A stretch of 64,000 nt of DNA, taken from NCBI RefSeq assembly GCF_025499605.1, contig NZ_JAFMVC010000014.1, positions 1-64,000 of the forward strand. Reading direction: 5' to 3'. This stretch comes from Carboxylicivirga litoralis. Its GTDB lineage: Bacteria > Bacteroidota > Bacteroidia > Bacteroidales > Marinilabiliaceae. The notes under the pieces were generated by a model. That model saw only the letters and a list, made by a program, of their open reading frames with translations, had not been told where the DNA came from and searched no databases. Below, piece by piece: positions 37,712 to 45,956 of the stretch. The translations under genes were made by a program, and so were the position numbers. Each line of letters opens with the position of its first letter. Position 1 is the stretch's first letter.

Positions 37712-38578
37712 TTGGAATACAAGGTGAATGAAACCGGTTTAGTGCTCGAAGGTGGAGGCTTTAGAGGCATTTTCTCGGCTGGTGTAATGGATTATTTTCT
37801 TAAGCGAAAACTACATTTTTCCTATGCTATTGGTGTGTCAGCTGGTGCGGCCTATGGTATTTCGTATGCATCGCAACAGTTTGGACGCAATCGGGTTATA
37901 AATGAGAAATATACAGCTGATCCGCGATATATGAGTTGGGGCAACTGGATAAAAACGGGCAACCTGTTCAATCCGGATTTTATATATGATGAAATAACTA
38001 ATCGCCTGGTGCCATTTGATTACGAGGCAGCTTTTAATTCGTTTTGCGATTTCAATATAGTTATTACCAATGTTGTTACAGGAAAAGCCGAGTACTATTC
38101 GAGCAAGCAACTGAACCAAAATCAACTGCTAAAAGCTATTCAGGCCTCAGGTAGTTTGCCAATGGTTTCGAAGATGGTGGAGTTTAATAATGGTTTATAC
38201 CTCGATGGCGGTGTTGCCGATTCAATACCTATTCATCAGGCTTTTAAAAGTGGCTGTAGGCGGGCTGTTGTTATTTTAACCAGGAATCGTGAGTATCGTA
38301 AAGAGCCAGCTAAATTTCAATGGTTGATTAAGTCGAAATATGCTAAATATCCCAAGCTGGTCGATCAAATCTTGTCAAGAGCTGAGCACTACAACACAAC
38401 ACTCGACGAACTTGAACACTTAGAGAAAGAAGGCAAGGTATACATTATTCGTCCGAAAGCACAAATGATGGTTTCACGAATTGAGAATAATCCACAGAAG
38501 CTCGATTTGCTTTATCAGCAAGGTTTTAATGAAATGAATGAAGAGTTTGATGAGCTAATGAGTTGGTTGAAGGGTTGA
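37712..38578 (+). CDS. Patatin-like phospholipase
   Basis: Lipid acyl hydrolase, 288 aa. The oxyanion stretch GGGFRG (residues 14-19), nucleophile S43 in GVSAG and the aspartate of LDGGVADS (~165) complete the Ser-Asp dyad. No signal peptide. No ATG fits: translation must begin at TTG 37712 or GTG 37724, only 4-16 nt after the AsmA-like stop, consistent with coupling to it. The substrate is unknown, but the lipid-transport-like neighbour fits a membrane-lipid role. Confidence 0.85.
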   Translation: MEYKVNETGLVLEGGGFRGIFSAGVMDYFLKRKLHFSYAIGVSAGAAYGISYASQQFGRNRVINEKYTADPRYMSWGNWIKTGNLFNPDFIYDEITNRLVPFDYEAAFNSFCDFNIVITNVVTGKAEYYSSKQLNQNQLLKAIQASGSLPMVSKMVEFNNGLYLDGGVADSIPIHQAFKSGCRRAVVILTRNREYRKEPAKFQWLIKSKYAKYPKLVDQILSRAEHYNTTLDELEHLEKEGKVYIIRPKAQMMVSRIENNPQKLDLLYQQGFNEMNEEFDELMSWLKG

Positions 38579-38614
38579 GAACTATTTTGTATTTTCCGTT
38601 TCCCATTTGGGGGG

Positions 38615-38678
38615 TATTGAACTGGTAAATTGTTGAACTGTTAAAGTAGTTTTTCAGTTTACCAATTACTCAATATCT
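38615..38678. repeat. Degenerate 8-nt register tract between convergent genes
   Basis: Eight octamers: tattgaac, tggtaaat, tgttgaac, tgttaaag, tagttttt, cagtttac, caattact, caatatct. The left half is G/T rich and the right half is its rough inverse, so a long imperfect hairpin can form between the patatin and metallophosphoesterase ends. Confidence 0.6.
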
Positions 38679-39963
38679 ACATTGGGTCATTACCAATGGG
38701 GCCACGCGTCAGTTCAATAATAGTAATTTCAGGTGGCATGCCAACACGTGCCGGCATTCCAAGGTAACCTAGTCCGCGATTGACATACAGAAACTTGTTT
38801 CCTTCGTTGTATAAACCAGCCCATCGGCGGAATTTATATTTAGCCGGACTCCACTGAAAGTTTTTGAACTCGATACCAAATTGCATGCCGTGTGTATGTC
38901 CTGCAAGCGTTAGGTCATAATCATATTCCGTTTTAACTTCTGCATCCCAATGATCCGGATCGTGCGATAGAAGCAACTTAAATGGAATTGCTTCAGTTCC
39001 TTCTGAGGCTTTCTTTAAATTACCATATTGAGGAAAAGGTGGATGACCCCAATTTTCAACGCCGGTCACTACTATTTTGTCACCATTCTGCTCAATGGTT
39101 CTCGATTGGTTATTCAGCAGGTTAAAACCTAAGCGACCATGTGCCGCTTTTATTTGATTTAGATTATGCTCTTTATCGCTTGCAGATGGCCATTTTGAAT
39201 AATCACCATAATCGTGATTGCCCAGTATGGAGTATTTACCAATACGAGCATTTAACTTGCAGAAGACCTTCTCCCAACCTATGGTTTCTTCGTAGAAGTT
39301 ATTGACTAAATCTCCGGTAAAGCATATTATATCAGGGTGTTCATCGTTGATAAGGCGAACAGCCTCTTCCATTTCTTCGTAATTCGAATTTAAACTGCCC
39401 AGGTGTAAATCTGAAATCTGTACGATTTTTAATCCATCAAAGGATTCGGGTAGGTTAGGAAACGATAATTTGCTGTAGCGCTTACTAAAGGCAAAACGTC
39501 CTTTTATAACGCCAAATAGTAAAGATACAAATGGTGCAGAAGCTACAACAATACCCACCTGGCTCAGGAATTTCTTACGAGAGATGCTTGGATAGCGTCC
39601 ATCATTCATCTTCTTTATTTTGCCATTGCTCGAAAACTTACTTTTAATTTTAATGGCTCGGTGTGTGAGTTTGTATCCGATGTAATAAAAAAGTTTCGGC
39701 AGGTAAATCAGTAGGTAACCGACTAGTAGCCACTGAAAAACAACGTAGGTATAAGCTGTACTTGTTGTTTTTATTATGGCAAAAATGGTAGAGAAGGATA
39801 ATATAAAAAAAGTTGGTATACTATAAAACCAGAACGTTCCCAACGGAAAGGCAAAATGATTGATTTTCTTGTTATCATCTGTATGAATCAAACGATGCAG
39901 TAAGAAATCAATTAAAATTGTAAAAATCACAAACCCCACAAATGCTCCCAAACTGTATTTCAT
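38677..39963 (-). CDS. Membrane-bound metallophosphoesterase (YkuE/YaeI-like)
   Basis: 428 aa. Residues ~1-100 and ~125-150 contain about four to five membrane segments, with an RKKFLSQVG segment before the last one. The phosphoesterase domain follows from ~160: ISDLHLGS, FTGDLVNN, LGNHDYGD, LLSHDPDHWD and LAGHTHGMQFG. The YkuE-like group acts on membrane lipids such as UDP-2,3-diacylglucosamine analogues. It is unrelated in sequence layout to the lipoprotein phosphoesterase at 34639. Confidence 0.9.
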   Translation of the reverse strand: MKYSLGAFVGFVIFTILIDFLLHRLIHTDDNKKINHFAFPLGTFWFYSIPTFFILSFSTIFAIIKTTSTAYTYVVFQWLLVGYLLIYLPKLFYYIGYKLTHRAIKIKSKFSSNGKIKKMNDGRYPSISRKKFLSQVGIVVASAPFVSLLFGVIKGRFAFSKRYSKLSFPNLPESFDGLKIVQISDLHLGSLNSNYEEMEEAVRLINDEHPDIICFTGDLVNNFYEETIGWEKVFCKLNARIGKYSILGNHDYGDYSKWPSASDKEHNLNQIKAAHGRLGFNLLNNQSRTIEQNGDKIVVTGVENWGHPPFPQYGNLKKASEGTEAIPFKLLLSHDPDHWDAEVKTEYDYDLTLAGHTHGMQFGIEFKNFQWSPAKYKFRRWAGLYNEGNKFLYVNRGLGYLGMPARVGMPPEITIIELTRGPIGNDPM

Positions 39964-40135
39964 TCGTCATTCTTTCGTTACTACTAAACAACTCCTGATC
40001 CCGGTGTTTTGTTACGCAAGAATACTGCAAAGGTTTTATATACCAACGGTATATATACATTTTTTAAGTTTTTTTATTATAAAATCGGCTTGTTAATCAG
40101 ATAAATAGGAATGTGCCAGAAGTCATAAAAGCTAT

Positions 40136-40183
40136 CGACCTAAGCATCTAATCACCTAATGATCTAACCACCTAATTGCCTAT
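40136..40183. repeat. Degenerate 8-nt register tract at the end of the peptidase gene
   Basis: Five near-perfect octamers of form nnAYCTAA (cgacctaa, gcatctaa, tcacctaa, tgatctaa, ccacctaa) and a sixth, ttgcctat, that covers the stop codon of the adjacent gene (40180-40182). Confidence 0.7.
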
Positions 40184-43164
40184 CTACCCACCACAACACC
40201 TGCAAAACCCATTGAGAATAATATTTCGTGGTAATGCGCTTTTGTGTCGTGTAAATATGCATAGCGGTAACCCATTTTCATTGGGAAGACAAAACGAAAC
40301 GGGTGAAATTCACCTCTAACTTCGGCGCCAACCGAGCAGAAATCACGCTGACTCTTTATCCAGTTATTAGTTGCTGTTTCTTGAAGCCTGATTATGGCAT
40401 GCGAATAATCGTAGAATAAATTAGCCGTAATACGTTTTAAATATATTAGGCCGGGAATATTAAAATCAGGATTAGCAACCGGCAACATATAGTCGGCCTT
40501 AAATGAGTATAAATCATCATTGCTCACACTATTCACTCCTCGCGGAAAACGAGCGAAGTCACTGAAGCCTTTGTATATGTTATAAGTGTCGTTGGAGTAG
40601 TAAAAATCCCCTCTTTTTTTCTGATGCCAGTCATTATCTATGCGAATAGCATGATGGCGGCCAAAGCCTGGGAAGTACAAACGTGTATGAATTCCGAATA
40701 TACTTCCGTAATCAGAACCATCAAAAGGTGTATTGCGATATTTTAATTCCACAATTTGCCCCCACCTTGTTGCGACATCGCGCTGAGTGGTTCGCAATAA
40801 GTTATAGGCAAAAAGGGAGTAATCCGTTGATTTGATATTGAAACCTTGATAGACTTGCGTTTCAACATAATCAGGCACATACTTACCGTCTTCCTGTATG
40901 GGCATGCCATCTTCCCCCAACTTTAAATAATAGCGGTCGTAATTAAAGTTGTCCGATGTTTGGTAGGTTAACCCAACTGATGGTTGAATGCTTCTAACAT
41001 ATTTTCCTCGCGTTAGATTTAATGGTAATTGCATTTCAAAATCAATCAGATAATGATTAGGTTTTGCATCATAAATGTTAATATACCAGTCTGTTTCATT
41101 CAGATAACCACCTTCTATTGATTCATTTCCGGCTTTCATCTCCAAATTAAATACCGGCCACCAGGCTTGGTACGACAGGTTAAGGTTGAATTTCTCGCGC
41201 GAGTATTGTTTATCGGCATTGTAACCTGCTGTAATGAAAGTTGTATTTAGTAAGTTTTGCGACATAATGCTGGCTCCTGTTGTCACTTCAGTATCATCAA
41301 TATTAATGAAGGCTGGTGCCCAGGTGTGGAAATTAAACACGTTCCATTTGGAGTATTTTTTTGATGTGTAAGAGCTTGTTTCAAGTTGTTTTAGTTGTGG
41401 AAGTCCTTTTTCATCTTTCTGTAATCGTGTTATTATTTGCTCATTGGGCAAGGGTTGAATGGTGTATTTTTGTGCGTTTATTTCATTCAGTTTAGTCATA
41501 GCAACAAGGTAGCCATCAGATGTGTAGCTCTGATAAAAAAGTTGATTGTTTTGAATGGAAGGAAAGGCCGCTCCGAATTTTGATTCTGTCAGTTTTTCCA
41601 GTTTTCCTCCATTGACTGATACCCTGTATAGATTCTCAATGCCGTTATACGAGCCTGTATAATATACTTGTTGTTGCTGAAGTTTAGGGAAACGTATTTC
41701 AGAGAATGATGGTTGGGTAATGCTGTTCCATTGTTCAGTATTTGGTTGTAAGGTTACTATTCGTTTACCTTCCTTCGAAAGCAATATCATCACCAATAGT
41801 TTTCCTTCTTCATCCCACGATGGCGTCATGGGATAGGCATTGTCAGGTATGGATATAGTTTTAATTAAGCTGCCATCTGATGTGTTTAATAAGTGAATGC
41901 TGAACTCATTGCTTAATGAAGTGTGTATGACGGCAATGATTTGTCCATCAGGAGAAAGAGCTGGAGCTTTGTAGCGGCTCGCTTTAGTTATTTTCTGTTG
42001 TTTGTCAGTGTTCAGGTTAAATGTTCTGATAACAGAAAAATACTGGTTGTCCCAGCGAGGATGTTGTTCCAGTTCAGACCATACAATAGTATTATTGGCA
42101 TAGGAAAAGGGTTCGCTACTTCTACTGCCTGTAATCAAAAGTTTCTCTTCTTCGCCTGTGCCAATGTCAATCTTTGCAAAATGGTTTAATTCACCTGGTC
42201 CGTTTACTTCTGCAATAACATGTCGCTCGTCAATAGGAGTGGGGTAATTATAGTTTTTATATCGCTTATCTCTGTTGGTTATTATTTTATGTTTGTCAGT
42301 CGTTATGGAGTCATTAAACTGTTGCCATCGGTCTTTCCAGTTGGCATAAACCTCATTGTATAAGGGGACTTTGTTTTTGCCCGTTGTCTTTTTGAGGCCC
42401 CTATTAAAAGGTGTTATTGACCACGGTTTCTTACCGGCTTCATCTAAGGCTTTTTCCCAAACATCTGCACCATACTTATGGCGGGCGCCGGCTACATACA
42501 AATACCCCATGTGGTAATGATTGGGTACATAATCTTTATAAGAGCCAAAGTAAGCTTTGTCGTAGTGATAGATTTGCTTTTCAAGCACCTGCGCTTTTAT
42601 TTCTTGTTCAAAAGCGGGACGACGACCACGACCAGCCTGACTTAAAGTCGTTTCGGTAACAACAGCATCTCCCTCTAAAAACCATAATGGTGCGTATAGG
42701 CCTAAAACAGCGCCAATGGCTTGTTGTCCAAATGGGATAGTCAAAAATTTGGTGAAGCCCTTATTTAACTTGTCAATTTGAACCACATGGCGGAACTCAT
42801 GTATCGCTAATTGTTCTAACCAATCCTGCGCCATCATATCCTGATGAGGCGTTGGGTAAATTTCCATTCGTTTGGGAGCCCACGAAACAAAACCATTGGA
42901 GTAGGCTGATTTAGAGTGGATCAATACCGGTATGGGTTTAGGTGTATGTTTTAAGGTGTATGAGCCGTATTCATAAAGAGAATCCAACATAGCAATAAAG
43001 CGTTTGGCTTCACTTTCGAATTCCTCAGGGTAAACGACTTTGAATGTTTTAGAATTAACCTGTCGCCATTGAGTATTGGCAGGATCGGATCCCGAACTGT
43101 AATACTGTGCATTGATACTAATTGATAGGAATAAAAATATGGTGATTAACAGACTTAGCTTCAT
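40180..43164 (-). CDS. Secreted zinc-peptidase-like / beta-propeller / outer-membrane protein
   Basis: 994 aa with signal peptide MKLSLLITIFLFLSISINAQ. Residues ~30-260 resemble a gluzincin peptidase: HEFRH near residue 121 and a downstream glutamate in WFLEGDAVVTE. Residues ~290-590 contain TolB-like propeller repeats (APALSPDGQIIAVIHTS, TPSWDEEGKLLVM). Residues ~630-994 are strand-rich and end in an aromatic barrel-like segment. The enzyme activity is predicted, not proven. The start matches the signal well and there is no operon partner. Confidence 0.8.
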   Translation of the reverse strand: MKLSLLITIFLFLSISINAQYYSSGSDPANTQWRQVNSKTFKVVYPEEFESEAKRFIAMLDSLYEYGSYTLKHTPKPIPVLIHSKSAYSNGFVSWAPKRMEIYPTPHQDMMAQDWLEQLAIHEFRHVVQIDKLNKGFTKFLTIPFGQQAIGAVLGLYAPLWFLEGDAVVTETTLSQAGRGRRPAFEQEIKAQVLEKQIYHYDKAYFGSYKDYVPNHYHMGYLYVAGARHKYGADVWEKALDEAGKKPWSITPFNRGLKKTTGKNKVPLYNEVYANWKDRWQQFNDSITTDKHKIITNRDKRYKNYNYPTPIDERHVIAEVNGPGELNHFAKIDIGTGEEEKLLITGSRSSEPFSYANNTIVWSELEQHPRWDNQYFSVIRTFNLNTDKQQKITKASRYKAPALSPDGQIIAVIHTSLSNEFSIHLLNTSDGSLIKTISIPDNAYPMTPSWDEEGKLLVMILLSKEGKRIVTLQPNTEQWNSITQPSFSEIRFPKLQQQQVYYTGSYNGIENLYRVSVNGGKLEKLTESKFGAAFPSIQNNQLFYQSYTSDGYLVAMTKLNEINAQKYTIQPLPNEQIITRLQKDEKGLPQLKQLETSSYTSKKYSKWNVFNFHTWAPAFINIDDTEVTTGASIMSQNLLNTTFITAGYNADKQYSREKFNLNLSYQAWWPVFNLEMKAGNESIEGGYLNETDWYINIYDAKPNHYLIDFEMQLPLNLTRGKYVRSIQPSVGLTYQTSDNFNYDRYYLKLGEDGMPIQEDGKYVPDYVETQVYQGFNIKSTDYSLFAYNLLRTTQRDVATRWGQIVELKYRNTPFDGSDYGSIFGIHTRLYFPGFGRHHAIRIDNDWHQKKRGDFYYSNDTYNIYKGFSDFARFPRGVNSVSNDDLYSFKADYMLPVANPDFNIPGLIYLKRITANLFYDYSHAIIRLQETATNNWIKSQRDFCSVGAEVRGEFHPFRFVFPMKMGYRYAYLHDTKAHYHEILFSMGFAGVVVGR

Positions 43165-43360
43165 GGTTTATTGCTTCTTTGCTCATAAAAGTAAAAAGAA
43201 ATTTGTTACAAGCTGTTTGGTTTAAGATGAACAACTTAATTAAAGAATTAAATAGCTATTTAGAATGAGGATAAATAGATGATAATCTGAATGATAAACT
43301 TTACTTCGTTGTATCGATATTGTAATTTGTGATAAACCTAAATCTAAAAGGAGGATTGCC

Positions 43361-43687
43361 ATGTCACAAGTCAGTTTCACGTTTACCGTAATGTTGGACG
43401 AAAATGAATTTATCCGTGTGGATGATCATTTGTACACAACACGATGTTCTTTGCAACGCGAAGAGCCAAAAATTCATATGATTGATAAATGTTGTTTGGA
43501 TGTTTTAAAAGAGTTTGAGGGCAATATAACACAGCCCATGGTTGAGGAGTGGTTATTGTTATCAAAGGCTTTGGATCAATCATGTAATTTTGAACGTAAG
43601 TGGGATGATAAAAAGATATTGAAAGAGCTCATTGCCGGAGCACAACATCCGGTATCGTGGTATGCTGCCCACTGCAGGGTTAGCTAA
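43361..43687 (+). CDS. Hypothetical protein, 108 aa
   Basis: Not recognised. Soluble, no signal, with five cysteines (for example CSLQREEPKIHMIDKCCLD) that could bind a metal. AGGAGG occurs 8 nt before the ATG, an unusually strong Shine-Dalgarno-like sequence for this genome. It is monocistronic with its own terminator. Confidence 0.65.
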   Translation: MSQVSFTFTVMLDENEFIRVDDHLYTTRCSLQREEPKIHMIDKCCLDVLKEFEGNITQPMVEEWLLLSKALDQSCNFERKWDDKKILKELIAGAQHPVSWYAAHCRVS

Positions 43688-43708
43688 GATTAACTTTTCA
43701 TGGACGGT

Positions 43709-43749
43709 AACAGCTGCAATAATTAGGTTATTGCAGCTGTTCTTTTTTT
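43709..43749 (+). terminator. Rho-independent terminator
   Basis: A perfect 14-bp stem (43709-43722 with 43728-43741), loop TTAGG, followed by a T tract. Confidence 0.9.
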
Positions 43750-43803
43750 GAAAAATGTTATTTTCGTGAGCTGTATTATTAGCAAGTACTTAAACACAAG
43801 AAA

Positions 43804-44853
43804 ATGATTGATTTTACACAAGCTACCATTCAAAATATCGTTGTTCATCAAATTGGTTGCAGGGCCGAAGCAGAAGATATTCGTTTTTCGAAGGGTGAAT
43901 TGCAGTTACACGACGATGAGATGGTTATCGAGGTGTTAAAACAATACTTTTTTAAGCCTTTTAAAACAGAAGCTTACTTTAACTTTCACCATGAAGAGAA
44001 CATTGAGCAAAACCTGATGTTTGGTTTGGTAGATGCTATTTTCAATAACTCAGCACAGTTCTACGATAACTCCATTGCCATAGCTAATCATTTGTACGAG
44101 CAATCGAACCACCCTAAAATTAAAGGCGGTGAGTTTTATATGGTGCTATTTAATAACTGTGTGATTGATGGTGAGATAGTTGATGCTCTAGGTATTTTCA
44201 AGTCAGAGAATAAAGATACTTTCCTAAAAGTGATGTTGCGCGATAATAACTTCGAACTGGGGGCTCAGGAAGGCATCAATATTAAAAAGCTCGATAAAGG
44301 TTGTTTAGTTTTTAATACAGAAAAAGACCTTGGTTATAAAATTTGCTCAGTTGACAATATCAATAAAGGCAATGAAGCGCATTTCTGGAAAGATGATTTC
44401 CTGGGATTAAAACCACGTGAGGACAATTACTACTTTACTAACAATTACCTGCAAATGTGTAAAGGTTTTGTAGGAGAGGTGTTTAATGAAGAAAATGATG
44501 TGGAGCGCCCGGATCAGGTAGATATGCTGAACCGTTCCATGGAGTATTTTAATAAACATGCAGCTTTTGACGAGAAAGAGTTTGAGAAAGAAGTGATTCG
44601 TCAGCCGGAAGTGGTGGATGCTTTCCAGGATTATAAAAACTTTTTTGAGTCGGAGAAAAATATGCCTTTACAAGATAGTTTTGATATTTCAAAAGATGCT
44701 GTTAAGTCTGAGAAAAAGCACTTTAAGTCGGTATTGAAACTTGACAAAAACTTTCATGTGTATGTGCATGGCAAGCGTCAATATATGGAGAAAGGTTTTG
44801 ATAGTGCCCGAGGTCTGAAATTCTACAAGCTATATTTCGAATACGAAGAGTAA
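43804..44853 (+). CDS. Nucleoid-associated protein (NdpA/YejK, 37-kDa family)
   Basis: 349 aa, cytoplasmic. It matches the 37-kDa nucleoid-associated family along its length, beginning with FTQATIQNIVVHQIGCRAEAE; other seen stretches are GEFYMVLFNNC, EAHFWKDDFLGLKPREDNYY and KHFKSVLKLDKNFHVYVHG. YejK binds double-stranded DNA. It is monocistronic. In some bacteria homologues lie in phage or defence islands, but nothing else here suggests that. Confidence 0.87.
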   Translation: MIDFTQATIQNIVVHQIGCRAEAEDIRFSKGELQLHDDEMVIEVLKQYFFKPFKTEAYFNFHHEENIEQNLMFGLVDAIFNNSAQFYDNSIAIANHLYEQSNHPKIKGGEFYMVLFNNCVIDGEIVDALGIFKSENKDTFLKVMLRDNNFELGAQEGINIKKLDKGCLVFNTEKDLGYKICSVDNINKGNEAHFWKDDFLGLKPREDNYYFTNNYLQMCKGFVGEVFNEENDVERPDQVDMLNRSMEYFNKHAAFDEKEFEKEVIRQPEVVDAFQDYKNFFESEKNMPLQDSFDISKDAVKSEKKHFKSVLKLDKNFHVYVHGKRQYMEKGFDSARGLKFYKLYFEYEE

Positions 44854-44894
44854 AAGGATGTTCAACGTATGATTGAAGAATGAAGATGTTGGGC

Positions 44895-44966
44895 GGTTGA
44901 ATTGGTGAATGGATTTTTTATTTGGTAAATTGATTAATCGATGAACTGAAAAACTGGATAGTTGGT
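44895..44966. repeat. Degenerate 8-nt register tract (nine units)
   Basis: Octamers ggttgaat, tggtgaat, ggattttt, tatttggt, aaattgat, taatcgat, gaactgaa, aaactgga, tagttggt. This is the G/T-rich strand sense of the C/A-rich tract at 28211. Confidence 0.6.
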
Positions 44967-45014
44967 TATTTTCAACTAATTACGCATCGTGCTTTCTGCA
45001 AGTTGACGGAATCG

Positions 45015-45084
45015 GTAACTCAAAACCCGTAAACTCAAAACTTGGAACTGAAAACCAGAAACCAAGAACTTTAAACCCGAAACC
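45015..45084. repeat. Degenerate 7-nt register tract (ten units)
   Basis: Ten heptamers in strict phase, nearly all of form nnRAACY: gtaactc, aaaaccc, gtaaact, caaaact, tggaact, gaaaacc, agaaacc, aagaact, ttaaacc, cgaaacc. It lies 48 nt after the 8-nt tract and 12 nt from the creatininase stop codon. Confidence 0.75.
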
Positions 45085-45096
45085 TGTCGCAACATC

Positions 45097-45852
45097 CTAT
45101 TTGTATCCATAAAAGTCATCCAAAGGCGTTTGGGCCAATTCGTATATAAACTGGCTGATAACCTGGCAGAGATCATTGAAGAAGCGTTCGCCTTTTTCTG
45201 AGCTTGATTTACTTGGATTACCAACACCGGTGTCGTTACTTATTTTTGTCCATTCACGTTCGCCCCAGGCCCAGCTTTGATTGAGGGCATTGACCTTAAA
45301 CGCTTTATTTTGCCCATTACCGGCTTCTGTGAGCGGTCTGACCAGCTCGGGGTACAGGTACATCATCAGGCTGCTTTCCATTTCGTCAGCATGGTCGCCT
45401 GGCATCGTAAAATATTTGCTTCTGTCCAATGCCTGAAACCAGTTACAGGTAAGAAGCTTCTTACCAGGAAAGTTCATGCCTACTTCACGTATTATCGTCT
45501 TGAAATCATTGCCTCCATGCCCATTGAAAATCAGTAGTTTATCACATTGTTTAAAGACAGATGTGGCCACATCATTAATAATGGCCTGTTGAGTTGAAGG
45601 CAGCATATTAATAACGTAAGGAATATCTGTTTGGCCTGTATTAACACCAAATGGTATTTCTGGTAAGACTAATGCTTTGGCCCCTTTATCGTTAGCCAAT
45701 TGTGTCGCCTGCTTGATGATAACACCATTCTGATAATTGTCAGTGCCATAAGGTAAATGAAAGTTGTGAGCCTCAGTAGCTCCCCATGGTAATATGGCTA
45801 AATCAAATTGCTGTTTGTTAATAGCCTGAAGGTTGAGTTGCACTAGTTGCAT
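45097..45852 (-). CDS. Creatininase family amidohydrolase
   Basis: Zinc-type amidohydrolase of 251 aa. Metal ligands are visible in PWGATEAHNFHLPYGTD (Glu, His, Asp), GHGGND and HADEMESSLMMYL, as in creatininase and the MftE/ArfB-like formamide hydrolases. The substrate is unknown and probably not creatinine. It starts about 100 nt after the S9 protease gene across a palindromic repeat. Confidence 0.88.
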   Translation of the reverse strand: MQLVQLNLQAINKQQFDLAILPWGATEAHNFHLPYGTDNYQNGVIIKQATQLANDKGAKALVLPEIPFGVNTGQTDIPYVINMLPSTQQAIINDVATSVFKQCDKLLIFNGHGGNDFKTIIREVGMNFPGKKLLTCNWFQALDRSKYFTMPGDHADEMESSLMMYLYPELVRPLTEAGNGQNKAFKVNALNQSWAWGEREWTKISNDTGVGNPSKSSSEKGERFFNDLCQVISQFIYELAQTPLDDFYGYK

Positions 45853-45887
45853 AGCTTTGTTATTAAATGGACTGATAAAGCTGATAA

Positions 45888-45945
45888 CTGTTCATCGAGC
45901 GGAATCGAGGTATTCTTCACCACCTCGATTCCGCCCAGTGAACAG
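45888..45945. repeat. Palindromic repeat with GCGGAATCGA core, copy 2
   Basis: A 58-nt inverted repeat: CTGTTCA and GCGGAATCGAGGT on the left, ACCTCGATTCCGC and TGAACAG on the right, with short bulges TCGA and CCAG. It is related to the GCGGAGTCGA palindrome at 23652-23716. Confidence 0.75.
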
Positions 45946-45956
45946 ATTTGGTTGAA

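Noticed and set aside
43804-44853. Defence island marked by the NdpA/YejK gene
   Set aside because: No nuclease, helicase, methylase or other defence gene is found on either side.
45015-45084. CRISPR-like array
   Set aside because: The register is 7 nt with degenerate units; there are no repeat/spacer lengths of the CRISPR type and no cas genes.
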